NCBI GenBank assembly: GCA_030386875.1
Contig: CM059560.1
Coordinates: 31,986,183 to 32,050,182 of the forward strand
Reading direction: 5' to 3'
DNA from: Morinoia aosen
Taxonomy: Eukaryota; Arthropoda; Malacostraca; Amphipoda; Talitridae
DNA length: 64,000 bases
In this document: positions 1-12,688 of the stretch, piece after piece
Numbering within the stretch: the stretch's first letter is position 1
Layout: each line of letters starts with the position of its first letter
Notes under the pieces: generated by a model
Told to the model about the DNA's origin: nothing
The model's input: the letters and a program-made list of their open reading frames with translations, nothing else
The model's database searches: none
Translations under genes and position numbers: made by a program

Positions 1-2006
1 ATGAAAATTGTGGTAGATTCTTCAGCTCGTCGTGGAGGGGATGGGGTGTGTTTGCTCGAGTTGGAAATTCCCAACGACTTGCACTGTGTTTCGATATACT
101 TGTGAAAACCTGACCAGTAGGTCGCTTAACCCGTCTCCACATGGTCGACCTACCAAGAGGTTTGAAGAAAATGGGTCAACTGTGCAACTTACTGTACATT
201 CATTAATCATGTTAGAAGTTTCATTGAGGGTTCATTGTAAAGAGAGAGAGTTGCTCTTTCTGTCAGTGGGGAAAAAATACTGCTACCCCAATGAAAATCT
301 ACGAAATTTGAGTTTTTATTTCGGTAAAATACAAAAAACAGAAATACGAAAATCACTGGCCATTTTTTATTTATTGCACTTTTATGTTTTTTTATGATGC
401 ATTTTCATAGATTCTGAGTTGCTGAATCTTGTGGTATGTGAATTTTGTGTTCAGGTCCAATAGTTCCGGAGTTATGTGCACTATATGTAAAACACAGTTT
501 TTATTTTTTAGTTCTTTTTGTGTATAGGCTGTTATCAAGCAATTTCATTGTTTGTAAAGAGTTTGATATGCATAGAGCTTTTCCTCCCGAATACAATGGT
601 GGTATTATTTTTTGCGTAGGAGTAAATCTGTAGATTTGGACTCCCATTTTTGGAACAAAAAACATGAGAAAATAAAAATGATGGCGACCTTCTTAGAGGC
701 AGAGTGTGTGCTGGTATGCCTCAGCTACACTCCTGGGCTTCTAAGAGGTTGTGCAGCGCCGGTAGCTACACTCCAGACTGAGCAGAAGAATTCATACAGA
801 TTTGAGCTTGATACCTCTCCTTCCCTGTTCCTCCCACCTAATTTTACCTAACACCAATGAATAGCGCTCAACGAGACGCTCAAGACCATATATGGCAACC
901 CTAGGTTTGCTGATGTGAAACATGTGCTAGCTTTGCCGACCTTCTAAGAGTCCAGGACGTGGCGACGGGTTAATTGCTTTTCTAAATTGAACCTAAGTTT
1001 AGTGTAAAAATCAACCGTTCCATGAGCTAACCTAACTGAAAACATAAATGCGGACTGCTGCTCTGAACCCCTAAGTACGGACTACGTTCCTGCTGCTTTG
1101 AACTCTTACTGATTAGTAAATTAAGCTTTGTGTAATTGGCGCTTCTTTGAAAACTGCAGGAGTTATAAATGGCGCAGAAGGAAGTGTGATAAATACATCA
1201 GTAAAGTGTAAATTGGTCTCAACCGAGAGAAATTGGCTTTCCAGTGCAGTGTCAATTAATTACTTCATTTGCATTCTGTCGCTCCTCTGAGAAAAGATAT
1301 TAAAACATTTCCTTGATCGTTTTTACCTCTTTCTTGAAGCTATGTCACCGCAAATATTTGCGTGATCAGAAGTGTTAATTCTCACCTTAATAGAGCATAC
1401 GAATAAAATGGAAAACTTCTTACTCGATGGAGTGCCCTCACTTCAATCATTCCAGGCGTTACTTGTTTGTTAACCAAATGCGCCCGAGATAGAGAAGCGC
1501 ACCAGGTGTTCGTTTCTCTAACGTCGGACAGATAACAAATAAAATGCTTGACCCTGAAAGCTGGAACACCACGACTGAAGAATATTTTTTCTTGTCAACA
1601 TTCTGTCGCGTACAATAAGTGGGTGAGATGAATTTCTTCGTAGTTCAGCATTCAACTTGATTTGTAATTCTAACTAAATTAATTTACGCTCGATATTACA
1701 TCGTTATAGTTTAATAAGCATAAAACATTAAGAAGCGGTAACCGTTTTTGCTGCATGTATTCTTTACCCATCATTCACATTTATATACTGCCACGAAAAC
1801 ATGTTTGTTATCGTCATTTCCAGCCGAATGTTTCCGGCTATCCTTGAGCGAAAAATGCCTCTGGTTACAGAAGCCTCGGGCGTGATGGGATTTTGATCGC
1901 TCACGACGAAGGCCATTTTTTCCAACTGTTGAAACGATGTTCAGCATGATGTACAATTGCCATGAAGCTGCCAGAAGTCGGTAGTGCTTATGGATTCGTT
2001 TCTTCT
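1..2006. other. AT-rich non-coding DNA, no gene seen
   Basis: Only short open frames are present and none has a recognisable domain or coding-like composition. No tRNA, rRNA or clear transposon end was seen. It may be upstream intron of the zinc transporter gene whose later exons start at 31334, but that is inference. Confidence 0.6.
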
Positions 2007-2225
2007 CAAGGAATACAACTATTGTATCTATGGGCATTTACGTTCCTAAAAGGAAGATGTGAAGTCCCGAGTTGAAATTTACTGATTTTTTCATCGATTT
2101 TGCTTTTCTTACGCGTGAGACGTAGATTCCCCGTTCCCTATATACCATAGTAAACGGTGCCCCTTTCTTCTCTTGGGATTTTTTTGTTGTGGTTAGAGAG
2201 GCCTAAACTTAACTTTTAATCTATT
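2007..2225 (+). repeat. Retroposon family R, copy 0 (old, diverged)
   Basis: The copy keeps the diagnostic block with ATACAACTATTGTAT followed by CTATGGG, then 'gatgtgaagtcccgag', the later 'gattcc..cgttccct' block and the terminal 'gttagagaggcctaaact' block. The middle of the family consensus is deleted or diverged, and no target-site duplication is evident. It is the most degraded of the eleven copies. Confidence 0.65.
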
Positions 2226-2640
2226 CTGATTTTTCAATTTTATTAGTGAGGTAGCTAAAAAAATGTAAACATTTTCATCGTAAAAAATCGTACGTGCGGA
2301 TATTACTCATCTGCTTGTCGCAAGAAAACTGCGGTTGCTAATTTTGACGTAGTGTACGAGAGTCTCCGTTGCTGCACTGTTGCGCAGCACACTATGCTTC
2401 AGTGAGTACCTGGAGTCCGTGAGACGGGGTTTCTTGAACTGTATGTACACCGCTCCTCAATGCCCCATTTTACGCTTCTACCCTGCTTTGACGCTTTACA
2501 CCTCGGCTTCTAGCTCTCAGAATGTATCATGCCAACCTTTAACGGAAGAAGAGGCTCTAGCTTTCGCCCGTTAGAGCAGGAAATGCTATTTTCACAAATA
2601 GCAAGTATTAAGTGGTTGGACAGATCAATGTTTACAATCT
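2226..2640. other. Non-coding spacer
   Basis: No gene or repeat was recognised. The last 14 bases (2627-2640, AATGTTTACAATCT) are the left target-site duplication of the next R copy. Confidence 0.5.
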
Positions 2641-2983
2641 CCCCTCAGGGGGATACAACTATTGTATCTATGGGAATTGGCGCTCCCAGGGGGACTATGT
2701 GAGGGCATGAGCTAAAGGTTAGGTAGGCTTCCTTTTTGTTGTAATAAAATAGGTTTTTGTTTTGTTACGGACCATCTTTTTCGGTTCACTGCTGTCCTGT
2801 TTTTCAGCACCTACTACTTTCTTCTTCAACTTTTTTCTTGTTTCATGAACTTCTTTCCTAGCTTACTGTTTCTGTGCAACTTGTGCATTGATTCCGCGTT
2901 CCCTCAACTCCATACTAAATGGTGCCTTCCTCTTTCCTCTCTTGGAACATCTTTGTCGTGGTTAAGGGAGGCTAAAACTTTCT

Positions 2984-3048
<65 letters not shown>
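2641..3048 (+). repeat. Retroposon family R, copy 1 (full length, TAA-tail type)
   Basis: A full-length copy. It starts with CCCCTCAGGGG, then the ATACAACTATTGTAT hairpin and TGGGAATTGGCGCTCCCA, and ends in 'gggaggctaaaac..ttcttatataataataat'. It is flanked by a perfect 14-bp direct repeat, AATGTTTACAATCT, at 2627-2640 and 3049-3062. This is the signature of target-primed insertion with a simple-repeat 3' tail. There are no terminal inverted repeats and no coding capacity. Confidence 0.9.
2986..3048 (+). repeat. (TAA)n microsatellite forming the 3' tail of R copy 1
   Basis: About 21 uninterrupted TAA units end exactly at the right target-site duplication. The array is therefore the expanded 3' tail of the retroposon, not an independent microsatellite. 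Open frames of poly-Asn or poly-Ile across it are artefacts. Confidence 0.95.
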
Positions 3049-3052
<4 letters not shown>

Positions 3053-3095
3053 TTTACAATCTGAAAAAAAAACCGGCGCACTCTCCCGTACCGTT

Positions 3096-3445
3096 CCCTC
3101 AGGGGGATACAACTATTGTATCTATAGGAATTAGCTTTTCTAGGGTGAATGTATGAGGTCCTGAGCGAAAGGTTGGGTTTTTGTTGAAATAGAATAAGTC
3201 TTTTTTGTTTTGTATCGGACCATCTTTTTTTTCGATTTACTGCTGTCCTATTTTTCAGCACCTACTACCTTCTTCAACTTTTATCTTGTTTCATAAACTT
3301 TTTTCTCAACTTACTGTTTATATATATATCTTTTGCATTGATTCCGCGTTACCTAAGCCCGTACTAAATGGTACCTCCCTCTTTTATCTCTTGAGAACGG
3401 TTTTGTTGTGGTAAGGGAGCTTAAATTAGCATCTAATTTATCTTT
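3096..3445 (+). repeat. Retroposon family R, copy 2 (old)
   Basis: The copy starts '..ccctcagggggatacaactattgtat' and ends 'aagggagcttaaattagcatctaattta'. It has the TCTAAT-type tail rather than the TAA tail. Imperfect flanking repeats, CTCCCGTACCG (3083-3093) and CTCCTGTATCG (3446-3456), look like a decayed target-site duplication. It follows copy 1 by about 35 bp. Confidence 0.85.
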
Positions 3446-3456
3446 CTCCTGTATCG

Positions 3457-5324
3457 CACCACCGAGAAAGCCAAGTCTGGGGCCTAGATATGACCCGTTC
3501 ACATTGATGAGATCTTTAAATGAGAAGTGGTGCCAGATTTTTAAATTACAGCTTACAGCCGAAATCCTCGAGTGAAATATCCTATTCTTATTAGAAATGT
3601 CACGCTGAAAACGATCTTAATACCAGCTGCAGAAGGGTTGAAAAAACTAGCGCGTCGTGCTTTCAGAATGCATTGGCTTACGAAAGCTATGAATGGGTTG
3701 GAAGTCGAAACTGCTCAATTTCTGATGGAAATTAAAAAAATAGACATCAAGCCGTAATAATATATAATTTTTAGTGACGAAAGTACTCATAAGGTGGTCA
3801 CTGGAGCCTTCAAAATCGTCGCCCCAGCGATGTCTCCACAGACGACTTGCGGTAGACCGTGGGACAGGCCAAGCATCCGAACTGTGGGATGCCTTTATTA
3901 GAAGTTAGGGCTGCGCTTTTTCTAACAGTAAAATTAAAATCAATGGCCAATGGTGGATTGTATTTGAGTTTTATTGTCTAGAAGTGTCTAGTGTATAGAT
4001 TTTTCCTGCCACTGAAATTAGAGCGCCTTGGTGGATTTTTTAATTCATTGTACTGTGCGAGGATCATGTATATACATGATCATTTTTTCGTCGCCCGGTC
4101 ATTTTTCTCTCGCTGTGCTGAGTTGTCTTCTCAATTCTTCAACTTTTATGTCTTCCGCACTCGATATGTTGTTACGAATACGTTTGAAAATTCGCTTTAT
4201 AAATATAACGAAAAATTGAACAAGAAATCGAAGAACAGCTTTCTTTTTGGTATTTTAATACAATACACGCAAATGCTGAGTTCTGGCAAATTCTGTCACG
4301 CTGATCAAGTAACTTCGTAAATAATTCATGGCCCCTAAAGTGGACCTACCGACTTGAAATTATAAGGTTTTTCATTGGCCTCGAAGTTACAACGGCGTAA
4401 ATTTACCCGCAATGTTTGCGTGTCCGCTGTAGCCCATCCTTTCTGACTCTCTTGTACAGTATCTTAAATGCATCTGTACTAAAATTGCTGTGTATACTTT
4501 GTGTCCTATACTAAATATGTACTATACTACTCAATACTCCTATTAATTCAGCCCAGTTTTATCGACGATTTTATTATCTCCTTGAATCTTTGTCATATTT
4601 TCAAGGTTTGAAACTATGTAGTATGCCTCGCCTTTCGGAGGAGGGAGGTTTTTGAATCGGTATTTAGTGGGATATGCGTCTGTAATAATTAATGACTTAT
4701 CCTCTCCACAGCCAACTGCTGTACACGTGTCGAATCAATGCAACCTCAGATATAAATATTCCAACGTGGACAGCTGTTGGTGATGCATTGAGAGACACCC
4801 CTTTATCCGACTGTTTTTATCTGGTATTTGCACCTGATTGTCTAAATAATTCAAAATACTTGAAAGAAATGATTGTTGCTATTGTTCACTGCATGCAGCT
4901 TCACTTGCTGGCTTTAGAAAAACTACGTTTCCACACAAAAAAAAGCTGTCGCTTAAAATTATTGTCGTTATCGACTGACAATCTTGGCATCCGGTGGTGC
5001 AACTCGGCCCAAAATTTATATGAAGTCATTTCGCCTTGCTTTGTTGTCCAAGAGACGGCAAGCGAACTGTGGTGGTGGAAATCGATACAATTGGCTATGA
5101 ATCCTTAAGAGCTGCACTTCGCTACAATAAGGCTGCAATTTACACTATATTATACCAGTGTTGCTGTACATGAGTGAGGATGCGTCGCGTTGATCGCTCC
5201 TAAAGGAACTTAGACTGACGATTATAATTCTTCACTGACCATTTATCGTGCACGAATTGTTTTCACTTTACTTATTGAAGGGTTGAACGTAGTATCTATC
5301 TATTGTATCATTTCAATTTTTTTT
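3457..5324. other. AT-rich non-coding DNA
   Basis: No supported gene. A 138-codon open frame at 4692-5108 (+) has no recognisable domain. An open frame of that length is about what chance predicts when so many frames are scanned. No repeat family member was recognised. Confidence 0.5.
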
Positions 5325-5334
5325 GATGGGGGGA

Positions 5335-5693
5335 CCCCTCAGTGGGATACTGGTATTGTATCTATGGGAATTAGCGCTCCCAGGGGGACTATGTGAGGGC
5401 CTGAGCTAAAGGTTAGGTAGGCTTCCTTTTGTTGAAATAGAATAGGTTTTTGTTTTGTTACGGACCATCTTTTTTCGGTTCACTGCTGTCCTGTTTTTCA
5501 GCACCTACTACTTTCTTCTTCAACTTTTTTCTTGTTTCATGAACTTCTTTCCTAGCTTACTGTTTCTGTGCACCTTGTGCATAGATTCCGCGTTCCCTCA
5601 ACTCCATACTAAATGGTGTCTTCCTCCTTCCTCTCTTAGAACATCTTTGTCGTGCAATTAAGGGAGGCTAAAACTTTCTTATATAAAAATAAT
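5335..5693 (+). repeat. Retroposon family R, copy 3 (TAA-tail type)
   Basis: Full length, from CCCCTCAGTGGG to 'ttcttatataaaaataattg'. It is flanked by GATGGGGGGACC at 5325-5336 and 5694-5705; one end of the duplication overlaps the element start by two bases. It is very close in sequence to copies 1, 5 and 10. Confidence 0.88.
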
Positions 5694-5705
5694 TGGATGG
5701 GGGGA

Positions 5706-7050
5706 CCAATTCACCAATTTCAAGCTCCCCCATCTAAAATAATTACCCTAGTATGCATTAGCTGTATCTATTAGGTTTGGGGAGACGTTCATTTTTTCCG
5801 TGAGATTTATCGTATAAGTATACTCAAGTCTAACGGATCGTGTAACTTTCTTTATGCAGTGTCAAGTTTCCTTAACCATTTTTTCTTTTCCGAGTATGTC
5901 GTTGTTGTTGTTGAACAAACTGATTTAATTTCATTTCCTTGGTCGTCTCCTTGGTGTTGGTGCTAGATTTAGTCCTGTTTGGTTGTGCAATTTTTTTTAT
6001 TACATCCTTAGCTTTCATGTTTCTTTTTCTTAACAATGCTTGCACAGTGCACACGCTTGTTTGTTCCTTCTCACGCGTTCTAGTCTGGAGTTGCTCCATT
6101 GTCTTTTTCTCTTGATGTTGTAAATGTTATTGTTCCTGTTGTGTTTTCCCGTTGAGGCTTAATAGCCGTCATCCTGCCATTATTTCCAACTTTGTGTAAG
6201 ATGGACACTATCGAGCACCGCTAACCTTTTCAGCTTTTGCCTTGTCTTGATGCTACTAATTTTGTCGATTGTGACTTATCAATTTTATTGGACTAGGCTC
6301 CGCGTCTTCAGTGGATTGGAGGATTTATAGTCAGCTTTATGACAGATGTGTGCAGACTTGATCCTCAGCGTGCCAGAAACGTTAAAGTGACTACGCACTG
6401 TACGTATAGCTAGTGTTCGAGCAATTCGGTGAAGTGGAAAAAATAACAAAATAAATATTGTTAGCTGCAGGGTAAGTGCTGTATGAACAAACTTTGGAGA
6501 CTGTATTTTGCCTCTAGTCGTGGTTTGAGGATTTTTGATAAGAACCAACGATATTCACCCGTGTTATAGTTCATTCCCGGCATAAAAAGGACTCTTCCGA
6601 GCTCTGTTATTTTATGAACTAAGAATGCTTCGTATTGATTCAACCCCTGCAACTTAACAAAACACTTCTACACAGAGAAAAGCACTTGCTAGGAGATGAT
6701 TAGCTACGTTTCTATCAACGTTGACTTGGAAAGTACGGCGCGATAATCGTTTGCAATGGAATGACACTAGCGTACGACTGGCACCGCCTTCGTTTGAGCC
6801 GCAGCTATGTGCGTCATCTGACCAGCTCTCTTTGCCGAGATAAGTTCAAGGGCGGAGGAGGCTTCATGGCTTCGAAAGGAAAACCAACTTTTAGTCGAGG
6901 TCGCCTCAAAGTAGACCTACGGTGATCGCTGAGGGATTGTATTTTCAGCTGTCTTTTCTCTTCTATTCTTCATCCCTTCCGCATGATCAGCAAATTGTTT
7001 CTTTCTTTGGCTTTGTTATTGACGTTTCCGTATCATGTTTTAGGAATCCA
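5706..7050. other. Non-coding DNA
   Basis: No gene or repeat was recognised on either strand. The few 60-90 codon open frames are low in complexity, for example Lys/Thr-rich on the minus strand at 5872-6099. Confidence 0.5.
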
Positions 7051-7820
7051 CACTGAAAGAAATAATAGCCCTATTTTGAAACACCCAGGTGCATCTGACG
7101 TTTGTCCCAAAACCGAGACACGCAGATGCATAATCAATGAGACACCCAAGATTAGGATGCATACCAGTGTCTCCGGACCCGATTTAGAGACGCTCTAGTG
7201 TCTCACTTGAAGTGCTTCAGTGTCTCATCGACGAGACACTTAGGCTTCAGTTTGATGCATTTACAACTGATGTCTCACACAAAACTCTACGGATATTAAG
7301 CTATAACATTGCACTGCCAAGCAAGGTTGACGCTTCCAGCGCTATGAAGAAACTTGGATACGTTTACGAATTCTTGAGCTAAGCTATAGCTGCTGCCGGT
7401 CAATACTTGGTCTAAACGCAGATGAACTGCGCCTGTACCAGCCTCCTCTCCAGGAGTTACGCCTTTTTATGCCACCAGCTTCACAGCTCGTTCAGCTGAG
7501 AGCGCTAACAATAAAGCGTTAACTTCCCCTGAGAAGACCATCTAAACTCCTTACAAGAGAAATAATACCCGTATCAAAATTCAATTTGCCCCGTGCTACA
7601 TTTACTGAACACTTAAATACCTAAAGTCAAATTTGAGGGACAACTAAGCTATTACATTATCATCGCCAATAAAAGATAGGCAGCATTTTGAGACACTTCG
7701 CGCTCATCGAGGTGTCGCAATTCCGATGAGACATCTGATCTGTTTTTGAGACGTTCTGGTTATCTATGAGACACCTGAACCGCCATGAGACACTTAGAGA
7801 GGCAAAAATTTCTTTCAGTG
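7051..7820. mobile_element. 770-bp TIR element (MITE-like) with GAGACAC subterminal array
   Basis: The ends are inverted repeats: CACTGAAAGAAAT at 7051-7063 and its complement at 7808-7820, extended imperfectly by a further GCC. Inside are about 13 copies of GAGACAC or its complement GTGTCTC: a cluster at 7117-7280 and another at 7690-7795, with both orientations represented. Such subterminal motif arrays are known as transposase-binding sites in hAT, P and related DNA transposons. No transposase frame is present and no clear target-site duplication was found, so the superfamily is unassigned. Confidence 0.7.
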
Positions 7821-8212
7821 CATATCATTATGAGACTCAAATTATTTTATTTTCAGGACCATTTGAGCACTGAAGGTGATTGTCGTTAAAAAAATCACTT
7901 CTAGGGAGATAAGGAGGGTAGCGAAGCTCTATTTTTAACGCTAATGCTGATGGTGCCTCTCTTCGTGAGTGTAACTTGAGAAATTAGCTCTTTTGAATCG
8001 TGCATTAAATGCCTTAAGACCTGTAGACACATCAGCTAGGCGACGCTTGTGTTGGTTCACATCGGACTGATCCGATGCCTTCACCTGTTCATGACTCAGC
8101 GAGCTACACTGGTTGCAGGTGTCTGTTGTGAGTTGTTATTGAGGTTTTAATTGTCTTGTCTTTGCATCTCTTCTTTTTCGTGGCGAAAATTAACAATGAT
8201 TGTTTAACATGA
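7821..8212. other. Non-coding spacer
   Basis: No gene or repeat was recognised. Confidence 0.5.
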
Positions 8213-8225
8213 TTTTTTAATGAAC

Positions 8226-8534
8226 CTACCTCCCAGGGGGACAATGTGAGGGCCCGAGCTAATGGTTAGGTAGGCTTTCTTTTTGTTAAAATAACATAGG
8301 TTTTTGTTTTGTAATGGACCATCTTTTTCGGTTCACTGCTGTTCAGCACCTACTACTTTCTACTTCAGCTTTGATCTTGTTTCATGAACTTCTTTCTCAT
8401 CTTACTATTTCTATGCCCTTTCTGCATAGATTCCGCGTTCCCTTAACTCCATACTAAATGGTGCCTTCTTCCTTCCTCTCTTTGGATCTCATTTGTTGAG
8501 GATAGGGAGGCTTAAATTAACTAATAATCTAATC
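8226..8534 (+). repeat. Retroposon family R, copy 4 (5'-truncated)
   Basis: The first ~45 bases of the consensus are missing; the copy starts just inside the third hairpin. It ends 'gggaggcttaaattaactaataatctaatc'. A perfect 13-bp duplication, TTTTTTAATGAAC, lies at 8213-8225 and 8535-8547. 5' truncation combined with a perfect duplication is typical of target-primed reverse transcription. Confidence 0.9.
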
Positions 8535-8547
8535 TTTTTTAATGAAC

Positions 8548-11500
8548 ATGATTGTTTTCGATGCTTCGTTGACTTCATTCAGTTTGTATTCGGTTCAGAT
8601 ACCACCCGTCAATTAAATGTTATATTTTTTGTTGTACTGTGGTATTTTATGTTTCAATTTTGGATTAGCCTAGAGGGAATGACTTGTAAGTGTAATGAAA
8701 AGCTCGAGTGAATGTGGAGTGAAGGAAAGTTCTATTTCTAATTACCATTGCATTCTAAGTATTGGTATAAAATTTTTACTTGCATAGCTTGTCCATACCA
8801 ATATGTGTTTTATTTTTGTCAAATTCAGTGCATTTCTTAAAATCATCCTGAAGTTACTGCCCGAGTCACTCTGCTGTCGCCTGTCGTCTGGAACTTTCAC
8901 AAGTAGTGCTGTAAGAGCTCTTTGATTAGCTAAAATTAATATTGAGCGTCCACTGGCAGTCCGTGAAACTATTGATTGCATCACATTTATATCTTAACAT
9001 TTTGTTGATATTAGGTCGAGATGGCATCTGTAAATCTGTTTACCTTTCCCATTGGCTGGTTTTATAATGGAACGCGACTGAGAAAACTAGATCGAAAATA
9101 CCTCAATTTGCTATTCGGATGTTAGGTATCATATCGTTAAGATTTGATATTTTGCAATAAGATAATTATCGCCATCGTCAACAAGTGTAAGAAATGCTAT
9201 GCTCTTTAGTAAAAAAAGATATTTTATTTGAATCGGAAAAAAATTCAAAATTTATATTTATGCATTGTTTCCGAAGTTATTCTTAAATTATTCAGTCGAA
9301 GGGTTAATGTGATGGAGTAAATTAGGTGTGTAACTTTATACGAGTGTCTGCAAACAATGTATTAGCTGAGGCACAATCAAGGGATCAGCACCAACGCTCA
9401 GAGCAAGTTTGGTAGCATTGCGTCAGTGCCTGTGCAGCTAGTGTTCGATTTCACTTCATTTTTCCTAAGTATTCTTTGCTGACCCTTAGCGACGCTGGAA
9501 GTCCGTGCTTGAGAAATCATACCTACGCCTCGTGAGAGTGAAGTAACGCGTAATTATTAATGGAATCTTTTTGAGTTCGCTGGTCAAATTTTGCTCTGGT
9601 GATGAGTTTGATTGGTAGCGCGTTCGCTTTATTGCATCTCCGTTGCATTACTCAAGCCTGGCTCAAGCGTGACGAGTTTCCTCGATGAGGCGTGTGAGCT
9701 CTGTGCTGCACGCGACTGCCGCGGGCATCATCGCTCTCATTCAGGTCACAAATACGTCGTACACATCATCATTGTATCGTTTACATTTTCAAATCTTTGC
9801 TTACATTGCGCAATACTAGTATTTGTACTACAATTTTGAATTTTAATTGAAATACGTGTGTTGAAGGTACCATTCAGTGAAGTACATTTATGAGAAGTTC
9901 ATTTTGATTACTTATGCTGCTATTGTTAAAGAATAAAATTTTGTCTTTCCATGAGCGTAACTACTTTTTCGCACATAATTGCTCAGAATACGTATCATTT
10001 GTATATGTTCCAAATGGATGTGTTTTATGTAAACTTGTAATAATAAAATAGGTACAGTCTATCTTTGAGTCATATTTCACTTTATAGGAAACTCTGTGCT
10101 GAGAAAAATTCGCACCAGTTATTCATAGCTTGAATAAAGTGAAATACTAGTTGAATAACTAGTATTTTTTTCATTCATACAAGTTGAGGGGCTCATAAGA
10201 TATACAATTCGAGGATCAAGTCTGCCGCACCACCAATAACAGGCGCAACATAAGGTGAGGTGTCGTATTGGTTGCTCCTCCTGTCGCCTGGCTGCTTGAG
10301 GCAACACACCTGCGGCACCAGCACCAACGTATGTATGCCAACACCCGACTTGTGACGCCACGGCCTGACACCCTCGTCTGGTGCATCTGTACTGCGCTCC
10401 AGGCCCTCCATAAAATATACTTCATTATAGCTGGCGAGGTGAAAGCGTAACGATTGCTAGCGCTGCCTTTGTTCCGAAATTGGCTTTGTTGACGTGCTTT
10501 TCATGTAGCCCTTATTTATTATGTAGGTTTGAATAATTGTTTTGTTATTACTATGAGTTTTCCTGGAGTTCAATAATTTCAGGTAAGATTGCTGGACATT
10601 GGGGGATGCTATCTTCTATTATTTGTTACATGCGGTTGGTGTAAATTTTCATATTCTTTGTTAAAAATTTATACTAAATTATATGATGAAACATGAAATA
10701 TCCTTTAATTACTTTTTGCCCTGTTAAAATTTGTTTTTTTCCTTGGAAGAAAATGACTTCAACTACGAATCTTGAACGTCACCATGTTAGATTTTTGTTC
10801 TAACTCCAAACTCAAAGACCAAAACATATCACTCAGTACTACGCAAGTTGTGAGATAGGGGAACCGTTAACACACGTTATTGCATAATCTGTGTTGTAAT
10901 AAAGCCTGAGCTTCATTAGGAGATGAAAAATCCAGAACTCGCCCAATTACTCCGCGGCCGCCTCTTGCATACTGAGCATCGCTGCCGCTGCTCGTCTCGG
11001 CGTTCTCTGGCTTGTCCGTGTGAGTGCGTGTGCACGTGATCAGCTTCTGTATGACCTGCCTTCTGGGCCTTTGTTATTATCTGCCGTGTGTAAAGGACCG
11101 TTCGTACCCTCGCTGTTTGACGGACACACACATCTGTTTGCGGCTCCCTGTGCTGTTCTTTGTTGTGAACCGGTGTGACTCTGAGTGTTGTTCGTCCATC
11201 ATTGGTGTGAATTGGTTCTGCTAGTTGATCTTGTTGTCGTTTGGTCTTCCTTTGATTGATTGTTACCCAAACAGCGCTTTATTGAAGTGACACTTTTTGC
11301 AAGTAAAAATAATTGAGGTGCAAATTTGCACTGGATCAGACTCTCACCGGATAACCCTTTTGTGCTACTTGCAACAGCAAGAAAAAACTACCCTATTTTT
11401 TCTATCTACAGGCGGATCTAAAATTTCACTTCTGCTCATGAGGATTTTCTGCGAAGTCGATACGTTTGACTTGACAGTAGAGCATGGTAGTATGAAGATC

Positions 11501-12675
11501 TCGGAGGTTACGCGAAGATTATCATATGAACATATCTTTTCATTGAAAATATGGAAAAGCTTAGAAATTCATCCCTCTGTTGAAAAGCGCGCAAGAACCC
11601 GAATAGCACAGTGATGATGTTATCGAACTTCTTCTTTTTCGAGGAAGGCTGAGGACACGTGAGAAGAAAGAAAACATATCCAATATCTCACTCGTTTGTG
11701 TCCATTACGTCGACAAATTCATACGCACAGTTACAGGCTCAGTACACTACTCGCCACTCCGACCTTGAGTTCCGTGAAGTGCAACATGGTGATGCTTTGT
11801 GCGCTCTAGAGGGCATGTGCGAATTATGCGGTGCGTTATTTCTGATGTGTTCGTAGCTCCCATGCAGTAGAGCTTGGCAGTTATTTTAGCGTTATAGCCG
11901 CATGCATAAGTTCTGGTGTCGAATTGATTGTCCGGCGTAGTTTTTTTTAGTTGAGATCAAAACGCTGTAATTTAATTTTAAAAATTATTTCACCGGATTA
12001 TGCTGGCCAGTAGAAAATGTTTGAAACTCCGGCCTCAGCTTCGGAAAGTTATGCAGAAGCTCCGTGTTTACGCTGTGTGGCAAGCAATTAATTCAAGTCT
12101 GCTAAATAGATATTGATTTACGATTTGTATTTCTGAAATAAATCTTGAGGGCTTTGAAAACTACTTTGGTAAATGCTGCTTTCACAGCAATAAAGTAGTT
12201 TTACGGTTTATCGTGATGAACTCTCATTAGTGTAGCATGAGCACAACGAAATCGCAATGAAATTAAAAGAAGGAAAGTATTGGATTAAAAAGAACACAAT
12301 AAGAATGTAAAACTGAAAAATGGCATCGTTTTAATTCATGTTGAATTGTGCACTTGGTGCTAACTATGCCATGTCCGAGGATTATTGCCGCGGCTGCATT
12401 TTTTTCTGAGTGAATGGACCAGCAACTCGTGTGCTTGAGGCAGCCACAGCGCAGCTCTACTTGCCGTTCCCAGCAAACGCACCAATGATGCTCAGTTCAT
12501 TTTTAGGTCGAAATAAAAGCTGCTGAATTTCTCTTCACAAATAGCTAAGCTCGTACTCTGACTCACCAGTCTAGTGAATCAAAACGAGTAAATCTGACCG
12601 CAGTGTTGCAGGTGTGCATCCAAAAGTTAGCCTGATGAGGTTTCGATAATTCGTAGCAGGTGTTGTGACGCTATT
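8548..12675. other. 4.1-kb non-coding stretch with two GC-richer islands
   Basis: No gene was recognised. Two GC-richer patches stand out, at about 10200-10420 and 10930-11160; the second contains a GCGGCCGC site. Both have short open frames on both strands, but none resembles a known protein. Neither encodes the missing first helices of the zinc transporter. They could be promoter or 5' UTR material or old transposon DNA. Confidence 0.45.
10142..10167. repeat. Perfect 11-bp inverted repeat (hairpin)
   Basis: AAATACTAGTT and its exact complement are separated by a 4-base loop (GAAT). It is isolated and belongs to no element I can define. Confidence 0.8.
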
Positions 12676-12688
12676 CATGTTGTCTATC

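Noticed and set aside
2845-3261. Frames with poly-Asn (+) and poly-Ile (-)
   Set aside because: Translation of the (TAA)n tail of R copy 1.
4692-5108. 138-codon open frame (+), preceded by an acceptor-like CTCTCCACAG
   Set aside because: No recognisable domain, AT-rich codon use, a stop just upstream of the ATG, and one such frame is expected by chance in this much AT-rich sequence.
7051-7280. CRISPR-like array because of repeated GAGACAC
   Set aside because: The repeats are 7 bp, in both orientations and irregularly spaced, in a eukaryotic TIR element.
9600-9690. tRNA-like phrase (TTGGTAGCGCG, then GGCTCAAGCG ~45 bp later)
   Set aside because: It does not fold into a cloverleaf by eye, box B is poor, and there is no SINE body or duplication.
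10193-10425. Minus-strand coding exon in the GC-rich patch
   Set aside because: Three overlapping frames are open at once, with no family match and no convincing splice pair.
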